A stretch of DNA of 64,000 nt, taken from positions 40,874,042-40,938,041 of the forward strand of contig CM060734.1 in assembly GCA_030704615.1 (NCBI GenBank), in the 5' to 3' direction. Both the position numbers and the translations under genes were made by a program. The notes under the pieces are model-generated. The model was not told the origin of the DNA. It did no database searches and saw only the letters and a list, made by a program, of their open reading frames with translations. Shown in pieces: positions 43,902 to 58,076 of the stretch. The DNA comes from Takakia lepidozioides. Its lineage: Eukaryota; Streptophyta; Takakiopsida; Takakiales; Takakiaceae. The stretch's first letter is position 1; the number at the start of each line of letters is the position of its first letter.

Positions 43902-46430
43902 ATGGATTTGGTTGGGATGATGGTAACTCTTCTGTTTTTGGAGCACCTGGGGGTGGGGGTTCAAGTGGATGCGCAGACTCTGCTCGAAGGACCTTTCCTA
44001 AAACCCAATGGCCTTTGCGAGACGTTTGTACTGCAGATACCGGGCTACGCTTGCACTGAATATGTGGTGAGTGATATGATGGAATTGTGCGGTTTCTCTC
44101 TGTTCCTAGAGGCGGTTCACAAGTTCGAATGAGCGAAAAGGTTAGATGGGTACGACTGCTTGCATTTCAATCGCTGAATTCTTGTCCAGAGCGGGTATTT
44201 CAGGGAAGGTAGGAGATGGTGGGCCGCATGAGGACCGCATGACGAAAAACTTGACCTAAAATCAGAGCTCGACTCATTTCTACTGGGAAAGGAAAGCACC
44301 GAAATCGCAGAAATGGGGTCGTTTGTAGTTGCAGCTGGTAGAAGGTCTCGAAGCACGAACTTACTGTCATCGGACCGTCGACGCCTAGAGCTCTGACAAA
44401 GATTGGTGAATGTGCAGGTCGGGACAGAGGACGGGTTTCGGCTTGGAGTTCAAAGGATCGCTAGAGGCTCCCAGCTCGCAGTAGGGAGGACACCGATATT
44501 GTTATGGCATGGCATTATCTCGGTGAGTACATAGTTCAGACGACAGCCTAACTGCTTGGTAACAGTCGAAGACATTGAGTTGATGCATGCACCTCTAAAG
44601 TTGCTTGATACCTCGTGCATTCATGATTCCAGGAACCCAGGAATAGGTGACAAGTGCAGTTGTCTTACCACAACTGAAAAAAGTGTCTAAGAACATCATG
44701 TACATCATGATGAGTTCACGTCTATTCCGGGTATACTGACTCCAGGGACACCTGCAGACTGAAGTCACCCCAACCTATAGGGCTTCGTGATTGCACTCAG
44801 ACAAATATCTCGAAATATTTGTCTTCACCCGCTGACATGCTTCTCTACCTACCCACTGATGACATGCTTTTCCCTGGAGCAAATCCTCGGAAAAGCACTT
44901 CAGGGGACGCCACAGAAGCCAAATAGCTCTCAAATACCTGTACAGTCCCTACAATATAAGGAACTGATCGGATTTAGCCTCATTGAACTCTGCATGAGAC
45001 TGCAGCCCTGCCTGCGAGGCTGCGGGACTGTGACCCGTTTCGAGTCAGTCAGTTTTACTTGAACTACAGTGATGTCGCAGACCTCCCATGCATGCACCTG
45101 CTGCCGCCTACACTTGTGTAGAGCGGAGAGTCAGGGTGTTGGCGTGCCCGAAACTGTCCACTAAGTTCAATCGGTGACCCTTCAAGGGGTCGATGGGTGG
45201 CCCTTGGAGGCCCTTGGAATAGGAGGCGGGCGACCGCTGGAGAGCTGGGTCTTTAGAGGGCCATAGAGAAGGTTTCACCGGGTGCGTATAGTGGGCACGT
45301 TGACAGGGGGGAGATTCGTGGTTTTTGGACGCGCCAGACACATCCTTGCCTCTGCGCTTGGCCGATGGCGAGTACGATGTGTGGGTCGGAAACACGCGCA
45401 CTACAACCTACAGCGATGGCCACGTTTCGATGACGAGAAATGACAAGGTTTCAGTTTCTTCACATTTCGTCTGGGATTGTAATCACCCTTGCAAACAGAC
45501 AGGATTTCCTCGCTTAAGTAGCCTAATTTTGTGATGGTGTTTCACGTACTAGATTTTCTGAGTAGTGCTCTTCCATGCAGAAATTTTGGGACTGGAGCCT
45601 GGACGAGTTGGTTGCTTACGATTTTCCGTCCATGGTCAGGTTTGTAGCAGCTGAAACAAACCGCAGAATACACTATGTGGGATATTCTCAGGTACCATTC
45701 CAGTCTGTATTCTTGGATCTCTCTGGCATATCCTAGTAATGGTGCTCTCCTTTCAAGATTGAAATTTTGTGGGCCCGAGTCGTTTGTCGTACTCATGCTT
45801 AAGCACTCCTTTCAACAGTGTGAACATAGCGATTACCAAAGTCTAGCGAATCTTGTTGTATGCCTTCGCTCGACAAATGTTTGCGACACTTTCAACTCAC
45901 GATAAGCATATGTACCGGGCTAGTTGAGTGATAACGTAGCCTCCCAGGAGACAAACACCACTGCTTCTTTGCAGTGGGCGACTCTGGGAGCTTTTTTTGC
46001 CCCTGATTTTGTATGTAAAGAATGGGAAATCATTTACGTTGCTGAGCTACATGCCTACAGTCATATTGTCATGTGCATGCAGGGAACGCAAGCGGCATTT
46101 GCAGCTTTTTCACAAGGCCAGGAAACGCTGGACCTTATAGATAAAGTAGTCATGCTAGCCCCGGTCGCATATACCGCTGGAGTAACATCGGAAATAGCCC
46201 GAGTCGCAGCTTCGATCTACTTGGAGCAGGTAGGTTTAAAAATGTGATTGCCTTCCTGCAGGCCGGTACTAGAAGGGAGGTGGGGACAGTCACCACCTAT
46301 GGAGATATAGCATTAGCTGGTGAAAATAGCTAGCGGCAAATAATGTAGCAGATAAAGGACAGAAGGAAATTTAACATCGATCAAAAGGAGAGAGGGATTA
46401 AAGAAAGAAACACACTTAGCGTAGAACAAG

Positions 46431-46461
<31 letters not shown>

Positions 46462-48232
46462 TTAACTTCTCACCAAAGAATGGAAAGTGGTTGTTGGTGC
46501 AGTTCTTCGTGCAACTAGGCGTCAATGAGTTCTCTACTAAACTGTGAGCTTCTCATTCCTCTTTCCTCACTACCTTCCTTTCTTTTGAACATGAAATGAA
46601 TTATAGTTTCTCCGAGACTAGTCTTCGAATACTATGCATTAACGAGTTTGGAGCCCTAGATACATAAACTCACCAGGACTATATACCAGCGACTGCGATA
46701 AAAGAAATGAGATAGTGCACTTTGCACGCCTAGGACGTCTGTCAGGCTTTCAAAACAAAAAACGTAAAGAGCAATCTGACAGACTAGCCTGGAGATATGA
46801 GTGATGACACCATAATTTGTAGTCTCTGCCATGATCACTCTAACTCGCTTGATCCTAATTTTATGCCTCTATTTCATTTCAGTTCATATATAGCGAGCTC
46901 AGGACAGAATTGAAACCAGCACATAGGCTGATGAATGAGGGGCATTACAAATGAATAACTGGCATATGTGTCCATGGAACATTTGATGTTCAAAGCGAAT
47001 TGGATGTCGCTCAGGGCTTCAGGCACACAGTTCGTTGATATACTGTGTTCCCGGACAAGCACGTCCCGAGCTTGCTACAAAGACTACGTCACTGCCTTCG
47101 CAGGTTGGTATTCCACCAGTCCTGAAATTTGAGGAGAGGCCTTGCCCTTCAGAACAAGAAGTAGTGCCCTTCTATAATGGTAAGTTTTACTATGTCAACT
47201 GTGAAAGGTAGTGGAAACATTGCACTTCGCTTGAAGGGAAATTGGCCTGTGATGGGCAGCGAAGGCTTTGAACAATATCATGCGGAAGTTCTAATGGACC
47301 AACAGCTTTTGATTGGATTATTCATTTCAAGTGAGACTGAAAACATTTGCATGCATCCGCTTGCTGAGCAGGACAAAACTGCTGCTTCAATACCAGCCGC
47401 AGACTTTACTACGACACATTTGAGACTCAAAGCACTGCCGTCAAGAATTTGGGACACCTCGCCCAGAGTGAGTTACAGACTTACCTTGAGATTTCCAACT
47501 TATTTGGTTATTCCTGAAATCCGCTGTCTCTGAGATTGACCTAAGGGCCATGAACAATCGACATTGTTCACTGTCGACGGGAGAACTAAATCGACAGACA
47601 ATCTGCAACTGGTAGCAAGTGGGTGTTGGTGAGTATGATCTGGCAACACTGTTTGACCAACATGTGGTGTATTAGAGTTTCAACCCACATCCAGATCTAG
47701 TGCTGAGGGTCAGAAAAGTTTGTCAGTTGGAGGTACCAGGAAATTGATCAGTATGTACAACCTTTTCTCTCTCCACGATCTCTGTGAGAACGTTGTTGTA
47801 CCCTTTCAGCAAGCTTACTACTTACTACTTTGAAAACTAGCATTTCAACCATGTGATGAATTATGTGTAACTAAGGTCACTAGTTCCCTGGTGATCGGTT
47901 TTGACTCTTAATTATGTTTTGTGTGCGCAGTGCTTAGAACGGATCGATTTGCAAAATACAACTATGGTCTCTTGGGTAACTTATGGAGATATGCATCTTT
48001 CAGCTCCCCTGCATATAACCTGGCATCCATCCCGCCTTCCAAACCGTTATTCCTTATCCACGGAGGACAGGATGCCCTTGCAGACCCGCCTGATGTGCAA
48101 CGCCTTCTTCAAGAGCTTCCAGGAAACCCTCAAGTTCTCTACCTGCCAGATTATGCGCATATCGATTTCATACTCGGAGCGACAGCCAACACCGATGTGT
48201 ACCCAAACATCCTCGCTTTCCTTAGCCCTTAA
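43902..48232 (+). CDS. Plant acid (triacylglycerol) lipase-like alpha/beta hydrolase
   Basis: Exons with consistent borders: 43902-44066 (hydrophobic leader, then GYACTEYVV), 44418-44522 (VGTEDGFRLGVQRIARG, LLWHG oxyanion region), about 45332-45449 (LADGEYDVWVGNTRTTTYS), about 45577-45690 (FWDWSLDELVAYDFPSMV, HYVGYSQ), 46082-46231 (GTQAAFAAFSQG), about 46945-47102 (CYKDYVTAFAG) and 47931-48232 (YNYGLLGN, IHGGQDALADPPD, YAHIDFILG). The catalytic triad Ser (GYSQG, split by an intron), Asp and His is present. Family members cleave triacylglycerols or sterol esters in secretory or lytic compartments. The segments before LADGEYD and before YNYG were not located, so exons may be missing or the gene is decaying. 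The leader supports secretion. Confidence 0.75.
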
Positions 48233-51200
48233 ATCTGATAGAGTTAGTCACTAGATCTTGAGTAGATTGCACCCATAATGTGGGGGATTAAAATTAGTGT
48301 TGGTCCCCCCCTCCCCAAGGATTATCACTTTTTTTATCTATACCAGCCCGAGTTCGGGTACCGATCTTTTGGAAGTCTAAGACATACCCATCAAGGTACT
48401 AAGTTATCCTCGAAGGTGAGGTAGCCGCCGATCATTAACAGATTAAGGATTTTTGTAATTATGCCTGTCATCAATCGATACGTACGGGTCCAAAATGGCA
48501 TGAACTGCCTTGTATTAACGGGTTGATATGTATATATGACACTTGCATGAAATCAAGCAACTATGATGCAACCAGACTACACTGGCGAGATCTCAATTTT
48601 TGAGATTCCAGCCACAAGTCAATGGGTGAAGTTTAAGACCGGTGCATGGAAGCAATTGACAATTGACCTTGCGCACCATCAACCAACGTGTAGAGCCTGC
48701 TTAGATATACTCATATCTATTGTCAAAGATAAGCTTACCCTTTGTTGATTCTGGTTATTTTGATCAAGCCCAATATGGTCAATCATAAAATTGTCTATCA
48801 ACTGTACCTGTACAACGTACATGTGATCAGCAAGGACCTCATGAAGCTGGACTGTGAATTGGAAAATAGTTGTGCCGTATGGGGCATTCACTGACATCCC
48901 TGCAAGCATCCCAGGACATGCCTCCTGTGAACTGGAGCTACATTGTGCAGTACATATGTTACAATAATATCGTCTTGTCCACCGCAGATCTCCCTGCCTC
49001 AAATCTGACTTGTTGGTAATTTAGACCAGCTCTGAAATGCCAAGTTGCCCACGAAGTCCATGTTTCTCATTTGGTCACGAGTTGGTCACAAGTCACAACC
49101 CCTTCGATGAATCTGAAGAGTTCCAGCACTACTGATCCATTATCATTTTGAACGGGAAAGCTTAGAACCCTCATAATAAACCAGCCCTAATCACAACCTG
49201 AGGTCCCAAAAGAGAACTTCCATGTAACTATGAATTGTACCCGACTTGCTACTCCCATTCATTGCCCCTCGCCCCTACAAAGTCACCCTACTTCAAAATC
49301 CTTCCTTCAGGTCCCTCTTATATCTCAACCTTCCTTCCGAGATATTCCTGCCACGAATTACTTGGCGCAGAGAAGCTAGAAATCAAAGACGATCGTGTAC
49401 GAGATTGCATGCAGGTGAGGGGCAGCACATCCCCTATGTGCCAAATCGTGGTGTCGACGCATTAACCAACACAGTGGTCGAGTTATGGCTTTCTTCCTCG
49501 TCGCTTCCACGTTTGTGGACGTGGACACATTCTCGTCGGCGGAAGGCTGGACGTTTCGTTCGTTGTAGGACGTGCCCTAGTCTGACATTAATGCTGGCCG
49601 TGTGGATGAATGTTCACAACGAACGTGGTCGGAATTGTGCCTAATATTCATGCGACGCGTTTCTTTCTTATTTTTAATATTTATTTATTTACGTTAATAA
49701 AGCGGTTCTGGTCGGAGAACCTCGCTTGGCAGATAACGGACCAACGGATCTGTTAGTTACTGGAAACGGAACCGCTAACCGAAACTCGTTAGAGAGTTCT
49801 TGGCACGAACCCTAAACGTGGTCCACCGTGGCTCCAGTACCGCCGGAAAGCAACTGTACCGGCAGTCCTGTGCAAGATCACGTCGCCGGCTGATTGTTTC
49901 ACCTACGTTTTCACTTTTACTCGTCTACTTACCCACATTCAAGCATTCCGGGAGTCTACACATACAAATGTTTTTGCTAAAATTATGATATGGGTTTTTC
50001 TATTGAACCCTCCCTCCAACTTACTAAGTACTAATTTTTTTTTCTCAAAACAGAGAAAACAATAGAAATTCTACAATGGGTTTTTAGACTAGAGCTTTTG
50101 GGCCCACAATGGGGCTCAATGAACTGATTAAAATGTAGTTTTCAAGGAATTGGGCCCTCTTTGTGTAAACCTATTGGGCCCAAGCCTAAAGCCCAACCTA
50201 CACCGATATCAGCCACTCTCCCATTTCTTCCGTTCTATGTCTTCTATGCTTCAAGTTGTCTCCCATCGATTCGTGTACTCCTACACTATGGAAGCAAGCA
50301 GGCGTAATATTCTTGTGGCCTTGTTTCTCTCGGTGGCCTTCAAGCCCGTGATTTCAACCATTTTGGCATTGCAACAACTTATAAACAAGCAATTTGCTGG
50401 ATTGTTGATGATGTTTGTGTTCATAAGGAAGGAAGAGGTCCAAGAGATAGAGAGGGCTCATGACTCTATGGGCAGAACCTGCATTGAGTGCTTGCCGCGA
50501 GGTGGCTGTCGAGAGTCTCTAGTCTCTACCTGCATTCAACCCCTGTATGACATGTTTCAATCCTACAGCTGTGATAGGCTTAAGCAAATTAATGGTAGGT
50601 TTCTTGGGCCCAAGGGAAAGAGTTGGGTCTCATCCCAAGAGCATTCCTTTTGAGGTTGGCTCCTTAAATCATGCCATGTAGGTAGCCATGTCATTTTCTT
50701 GGTCTTGGGCCTAGACCCTCCGTGTAAACCACTTGGGCCCGTTTGAGGCTCGGATTTCTTGTTTCTTGCTTGGTCTTTGGCCGGGGCCCTCATGTAAGCC
50801 GGCCCTAACTCTCCCTCCAACTTACTAAGTACTAAAAATTCTTTCTCAAAACAGAGAAAACAATAGAAAAAACTTTTAAGAAAAAAGCAAAGACCTGCAA
50901 AAGGGATGCAGTCCTGCAACCCCTCCCCACACACACACACACGAGATCATATGCACAGTGTGGGTAGGTACTTGTGTCCTGTTCTGCTTGAGTCTACTAA
51001 ACCCATCCTAAGTCATGACATTCTTTTCTTCTGATAACATTCACTTGTAGCAGGCCTCAGGAGTAGTTAGGAGTTAGGACTGGAGGACTGGACCACTACT
51101 GTACAATATATGAGGGCCCAACTTGAAAATAAACAAGAAACACGACCACAGGTCTGATGCTTCCTGCAGTAAGGGATTTACCCAGTCTTGTTGACCCACC

Positions 51201-51380
51201 GCCTTTTTTCTCCGGATGTGGTCAAATGATACTCGCAACAGAGACTCGTTTGATACTAAAATAAAACGGAGGCTATGATTGGCTTTGAGTGGTCCGAATG
51301 GTAGTTATGGAGATTCTTTGAAGCAAACAGTGAGAGGGTGGGGGGGTGTTTGGTGAGAAACAGGAAAGACGGTAGAAGGG
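48233..51380. other. Intergenic; one direct-repeat pair
   Basis: Plain except for the 65-bp direct repeats at 50007-50071 and 50809-50874. A plus frame at 50285-50653 (start MEASRRNILVALFLSVAF, several Cys) has a hydrophobic start but no known family. Confidence 0.4.
50007..50874 (+). repeat. 65-bp direct repeats flanking about 740 bp
   Basis: Both copies read CCTCCAACTTACTAAGTACT followed by a T- or A-rich variable part, then TCTCAAAACAGAGAAAACAA. Could be a TRIM-like element or a local duplication; no TG...CA edges or primer site confirmed. Confidence 0.6.
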
Positions 51381-51388
51381 AGGCGGCT

Positions 51389-51397
51389 AAATATAAA
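51389..51397 (+). promoter_or_regulatory. Candidate TATA box of the RLCK gene
   Basis: AATATAAAC followed within 30-40 nt by a pyrimidine-rich leader, upstream of the kinase exons. The first exons are not identified, so this is tentative. Confidence 0.35.
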
Positions 51398-53152
51398 CGG
51401 GGTCCGAGTATCCCGTGCAACGGCTACTCGTCAGAATTGGTGCTTGTCTCTTTCGATTCCGTCGACCGACCCCTCCCAAATTCTGAGTGTGGGTGCTAGT
51501 TTCTGTGATGGGTTTTTCCTCTTTTCTCTGTGCCTCGTCTTTTGATGTCTGAATGTGACTTTGTGGTACAGCCTTTGACCTCTCTTTCTCTTCCCCGCCC
51601 CCGCCCAGTTCCTTCCCGGGACTTTTTTGAGTGCTTCGTGAGCTGGAGGGTTTTGTTTGTTTGTGTGTGTGAGTCTCTCTCTCTTCCGGATGTGATAAGT
51701 ATCGGTCTTTCTTTCTCGCTTTCTGTTTGAGAGCTCTGTTATTCTCTGTTTATGGGCTATGTTAGCGGGATTCTTCTCTATCTTTCATCTTTTCTCCCTC
51801 CTCCTACAAACTTAGGCGGCCAGAGGTACACACACTGGTGTGAATGCCACGACACACTAGCATTCAAGTAATTCAAGTACAGGGGTCCAATGCCAATCTC
51901 AACACTGGAGTACAATGCTGGTGGGATCGCTGATTTTCAGCGGCACTGGGGCGAGCAGATTTTGAGATAGGCGTGGAGGCGTGAGTGAGAATGCTAGGGT
52001 CGTAAAGTGGACGTTAGCCTTTCTCGAAGGTGCATCTCGCCATCCCTTCACGCATGTGTTTCTGAGGGACTTCCACGGATTTTTCCTACCCATTCGGGCA
52101 ATTCATTTCAGCTTAGTGCGCATTTTTTTATCACGTTCTTCTTGCAATGGGATCTTACTATGGGCCACCGGGCTTCTTTTCAGAATTGAACTTTTTCAGG
52201 GCAGATTTTGGGAACACTCCATAGGCGCATGTCATCGTACACAATGCATAATCTTCTGGCACAGATTTGGATCTTTCTATGCATTCCACATTTTGGTTTC
52301 AAGCACGTCCAAACTGGTCGCAGGGTCTATGGCCACAATTCGACGAAGGCGGGAGTTGCGTGATTAGATGTTTCTTTTTCTCTCCCCATAACGTTTGGGC
52401 GCCATGAAGTAACACTCCTACATTTTTTGGTTGAAATCATGTTCAGCATTAGACGAATTCCATTCTATGAGAACGTTCTCTGTTACTAGAGAGTTTCCGC
52501 AGGGCCGGGAGCTCACAGGCTAATTCACTGCACTTCGATATACCACTTAACTCTCACAATGTTAGTTGCCCAATTTTGTTTCCCTGTCGATCGCGGCCGA
52601 GGGGGAAGAAATTCATTCTCTTGACAGGACTAACCTACAGCGGGGGATTATCCCTTGGAAGGTGCGTCATAGCCACCAAGAAAGGTCATTGGATCTTTGT
52701 CCCTCCCAAGTATGCTGTCCAATTAGTACATCCGGTGTGATGAGGAAATAACAGGCTATTTGCTTGATTGCCTGCAGGGGGCTGACTCTCCTGCTTAGGG
52801 TGCAGTATTTGAGTGGAATGCATTTTCTTACGTTCACAACATGCTTCAAACAGAAGTTCAAGGCCGTCGATGACGTGATATGTGAGATTTCATCTCCCTC
52901 TCTTATTTCATGCCTAAAAGCGTAGAAGGTGGGTATACAAAGAATCTGACATCACTACCTTGTTTCCATCTTTTCTGCTTTTCCTGTTCTTGGTTCAGCT
53001 CCCATCAAACACAAGGTTTCAGAGAAAATTTATATGGACTGTATTGTTAAGGTTTGAGCTATTCAGTTTCAAATGTGGGATGTGCATATGAGGTTGGATC
53101 CTGTTTTTCACTGCTCGTCTGGGGGTTCTTGTGCTCTGTTGCATCATCTTCA

Positions 53153-56100
53153 GGGTTAAACAAGTCAGCAGAGACATGGCAACTGGGTACTCTCATCCAG
53201 GTTCCACTTCCAATGAGACCATTGCCTATGGTGGCTCATGTTTTTACTTTCAAGGAAATGCTAGAAGCCACAGGAAATTTCTCCAGTGATAATTTGCTAG
53301 GTGAGGGTGGATTTGGCCAGGTCTACCGAGGCATCCTTAGCGGTGGCAAGGTATGTTTGGTTCCCTTTTCTTCTGCTTGGATAGCTGTGATGTGGGATTC
53401 CTTTTTTGTATGCGGAGAGCTTGGACCAATTTTAATTGGCCATTCGCTCTCTGAGTCTGCCTGAATATGTGCTGATACGGGCTCCTCTTTGTACATGGAG
53501 CTTTGACCAAAATTAACTGTCACTTTGGTGGGTAATTTGGCCCAGTTCCTGTTCACATCCTCAGAACAAATCTCCACAGTGGCTGATGATGCTGTCCGTT
53601 TGTCAGTCCCATTGTTTCCTCCTCTTGCTTCCTACTTTTTATTCTTTAGTAATTTTCTGGAAGATGGAACATACGTTATCTTGCTTCTTATATTTGAGTC
53701 CTAGTCACCATCTTTTTGCCTTTTCCTTGATAACAATATCAGCCAATCGTCCATCAAATGCTTGAATCCTGCAAAGACAATCATGTTTAAGTGTATTGAT
53801 CTAGAGGTGTGGATAAGTACAGACGGTGGCAATCAAGCAAATGAACCCAGCTCTCAGCATAGGAACACAGGGCGAGCGTGAATTCCGTGTGGAAGTTGAC
53901 ATACTGAGTCGTCTAAGCCACCCAAATCTGGTGCGTCTTATTGGATATTGTGCTGATCGTACCCATCGAATGCTAGTCTATGAGTTTATGACCAACGGAA
54001 ATCTGCAAGAACATTTAAATGGTACCTCCCCTCTCCCTTCGTCCTCCACACAATCCCGTCCTCTTTCTTTACCTATGAGGACCAACAGTGCTTAGTCCCA
54101 GACCTGCATGGAGTCACCGCGTCTTCCTGCAATGTTTGGGCATTGATTTGTTCTTGGTTTCTGTGTTGTGCTCTGTGACCCATTGGTGCCTGTAGCTGTA
54201 TAGTAAATCCTTTATTTCTTCTCTTTTTTGTCCATTCTTTGCACCTTCGAAGTCCTTTCTTTGTTTCTCGGTCGTTTTCCTCCTTTCCCAGTCCCATATG
54301 CTCGTTCAGCCTCCATGAATATTGTAAAGTTCCTTTCTCTCCTTCCCTTCCCTTTCCTCCTTAACACATGCAAGTTGGACATTGATTTCGAGTCGAGATA
54401 AAAATGAAGAGGCGAACGGTACTGACCCCATGCCCCTGGCAAATGAACTCTGATAAGTACACCTCCTGTAAATCCATGACAATTATGGTTGAGTGCAGGT
54501 GTTTTAAGGCAAAAGATGGACTGGCAAGTTCGACTGCGGATCGCACTTGGGGCAGCTAAAGCCCTGGAGTATCTGCATTCAGGGCCAGCCACAGGAAACC
54601 CCATTATCCACCGCGACTTCAAGTCCAGCAACATTCTTCTTGATGAGAACTTTAGTCCAAAGGTACTGCCTGTGTTCATTGACGCCCACGATTTGCTACC
54701 CCTAGCTATGTTACCATCTTTCTGCAGTCCTACAGCTCGGTTCTTTGTACATGTGTCCCTTGGCCTCTTTGGGCCTCCCGTGGAGGTAATAATATTGTTA
54801 CTTCTCTCTCTTTCTCACACTTGCACAACTACTGGAGTGAGCCAATTTTAGTTTCTGGTCCTTTTGTTCCGGCCAAACTGGGTGCGTGGCCTATGGCCAC
54901 AAGGCTACACCAAACACAATCTTCTGAGTACATCTCTCAATTGAACACACTCCCCGCTGACGGGTGTGTGCATTCTGAAGGTCCAATGTCTGTCAGGAAG
55001 GCCCAAAGTCAGAACATCTATTTCACCTAAATTGCTCCTGGTTGCTACAGCAATCTATGTCGGCAACGGAGTGTATGGTTGTCCTGTTGTCATCTTATGA
55101 AAGCAAACATGGTGCATGTTTTTGTTCACTGTCTTTTTGCATCTATGGCTAAACTCCATGGTTGGAATATGGTTTTAGGTTTCAGATTTTGGACTGGCAA
55201 AGCTGGTTCCCTTTGGAAACAAGACCTACGTAAGCACAAGGGTGCTGGGCACGTTTGGCTACTTTGATCCACAATACACAGCAGTAAGTCATTATGCACA
55301 CTCTTTGAGTCTTACTCTGTATACTTCCCTTCGTAAGGATGATCTGAAGGGCCTATCTACCCTTGGGGCCGGACTGGAATTTGAATTCAGGGAGGGGAGT
55401 CTCCCTTCGAGCAACAAACAGATTCAGAGGGAAGGGAGATTGTCAATGCCCAATGTGCAGGTGGCCTGAAGACAAAATCCATTTTCTGATACAACGTCCC
55501 ATCAGAGAGCAAACCTCTTCAGGACCATGAAGAACATAGTCCCTGCACCTCTGTTCACCAAATTTCAAAATCTCAAATGCTGAGGCTAAAGCCCGTTGGG
55601 GTCTACTTGCTGGGCAGTTCACACACAGCAGATTGATGCTTGTGTGAAGGCTTTCTAGAGGGAATCTGGAGAGCATGAACTAATTGTTTATAGCAAGGTA
55701 GGAGTGAGCCCCTCACAAAGGGAGTGTCTGTTCCCTCTTGTTCTGCCGAAACTGGGCATGGGGTCTATGGTCACAAGGCTAGCGAAAGTCTTAAAAGTAC
55801 TTTCTGTAAACTTCCCTTCTCATGGTCTATAAGATGTATGTGAGGATGACAGAGGAAAAAGAAGTGAACCTGGGCTCCATTAACACCCCGTGCATATGTG
55901 CCTGATTGGTTTGGGTCTTGTTTGGGGCCACAGACTGGACGGCTGACACTCAAGAGTGATGTCTACAGTTTTGGAGTGGTCCTGTTGGAGGTCCTCACTG
56001 GCCGTAGAGCCCTCGATGACTCACAGTGCTTAAACAAACAGAATCTTGTGTCCCAAGTATGTTTTCGTTAATTGTTTCTGTTTATGCCTAGCCAATTGTC

Positions 56101-56659
56101 TGTATTCTTCTTCTTCTTCCTCTTCTTCTTCTTCTATCCATGTTGCTCTCTGCCCTTCTTAATAAGTAGTTGTCATTTGGAGCTATTCAAGTCTGTCAGC
56201 AAGATCCTCTCTCCTATTACAGGAGGCTCCCGAGAAACGAAATTAAATGAATTGAAATGAAAAGTACTACGTCAGTAGGAGGGAGGATGTATCTTGCTCA
56301 CAGACAAGAAACGTTATTGTGCTCAGGAAAACATACAGCTTTGGGGACACATAACCCAGCATGGCCCCATATTGTAGAGAAATACAGAGAGAAATAGACA
56401 GTCCATAAAATTTATCTAAAACAGTTGTGTATGGTGGCAGGTGAGGGATTCCCTACAGAGGAGAAACAAGCTGCGCAAAATAGTGGACCTTGAGATTAGC
56501 CCTGAGAGCTTCTCCATGCATTCTATCAAAAAGTTTGCCGACTTAGCCTCCCGTTGTGTTCGAGAAGATGACAGCAGGAGACCTACTATAGCAGAGTGTG
56601 TGCGAGAACTAGAGATTCTGTGTCTGCAAGCAATGGAACACCAAAGGACAAAAATATAG
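53153..56659 (+). CDS. Receptor-like cytoplasmic kinase, PBL28-like
   Basis: Seven kinase exons with GT/AG borders in phase: about 53153-53350 ([27 protein letters not shown]-loop [11 protein letters not shown]), 53823-54021 ([27 protein letters not shown]), 54499-54662 ([15 protein letters not shown]), 55179-55283 ([20 protein letters not shown]), 55934-56056 ([20 protein letters not shown]), 56441-56659 ([18 protein letters not shown], stop). The VAIK Lys, HRD and DFG are all intact, so an active Ser/Thr kinase is expected. Wording throughout is close to Arabidopsis PBL28 of RLCK subfamily VII, which acts at the inner face of the plasma membrane in receptor signalling. The N-terminal exon or exons, which could hold a lipid anchor, were not found. 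Introns contain repeat family B. Confidence 0.9.
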
Positions 56660-58076
56660 TAACCGTAAAACAACACTGCTCTTTCACCCCTGCCCTTCCT
56701 CTAAAAAGGGCCTGGAAATAATCACACTTGGAACTTGGAACCTGACTCCATCATGTGGGTACTTGGTAATGCCAGCTAAATCTCTTTCGCTCTTTCTCAC
56801 TCTTTGGGTTTGTGAGGCATATGGAGGCCTAAGGTCACTATGCAAACCAAGAAACTGCAGGGGAGGGGTTAAATGGTACATCTCTCTTCCATCTCTCCTC
56901 CCTCTGTCCACCTACTTCGAATGAAAAAGTCCTTTCCCTAAAACTAGTGAGGCTCTTGAATTAATTGCAGTCTAAGTGGACTATCAATCTGTATCCAGAG
57001 GTGACTTGTTGAAGGTCTCTCATTGAGACCTGTTTTCTCTTGCCATCATCGTTCACCAGTCATGTGCTTGTCTTTATTGGGCCTTGCTCAACTGTAGCAG
57101 TTTCGGCTTTTCAGAGTATGCTTGTTTCACTATCTTTGAGGTTAACGGTGTTGGATGCAGGGACACTGCTTGCGCCCTTACCGTTACATAACGATTCCTG
57201 TTGTTAGGGAAAATAAATGTGGTTGGGCTTGTAGATTGCCCTTCGAGGAAGATCAGGAGATCAGCAGATTAGCTTTGAGAAAGTGGGCGAGCAGATTAGG
57301 CAATGAGAGGGAAGGCACATGCAGATTAGCAGGTCTCTCTTGTTGGTTATCTGTCATCAAGGCAAACCCACCACCTCCTTGTGTAACGGCCTCGTGATCA
57401 CACCACACTCACCCTCACTACACTCATGAGTAGCTAGCTCTTGCCTCTAATCCTGCAACATCTGCCAAGAAATCCATCAACTAACTTTGGCACCTTCCCA
57501 TCTGACGCTTAGTTATAGATCTCAGTCTGCAATCTTGTGCAGTCCACTTCAAATTGTAGAGAAGTGGTCGAGAATTCGAGCCTTTATGCTGGTTCTCGAT
57601 GGGTTTTACTTGCGAAACAGTCTCTTCCCACTGCAATCCGTGGTAGCACTCTTAGATTCTTCGCTATTAGGAGAGCTGCAAAGGAAGAGCTCCAAAGTAG
57701 CTTGGCGTGAGAGATTAGCGGATAACGTGACACTCACCTTCTCTGCCGCCATCTTCTCCGCCGGTCTCTGCTCGAAGATCCAGATCCCTCTACCCCGCGT
57801 GGAGATTGGGGTCTTATTATCCAGGTTGCTTGTACTGTGTATGTACTATGCCGTGGACTAGGCGCGCCCCTCCTGACACAGTCTTTGAGATGCAATGATG
57901 GTCACTCTTCCCTTCTGTCTATTGATATCCATGTGTAGCTGCACAAACTAGAGCCCAATGCAATCCGGTCCTGTAGAACTTCGATTCTCGACTGGTCAAC
58001 GTTACATCTCCAGCTTCTAACCCTGTTCTTCTCAAATTCTCAAAATCAACCATCCCTCTAAGTTCTTTCTCATACA
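56660..58076. other. Intergenic, no supported gene
   Basis: A 124-residue plus frame at 57487-57861 has no recognised motif. Short GCAGATTAGC-like repeats near 57255-57335. Confidence 0.4.
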
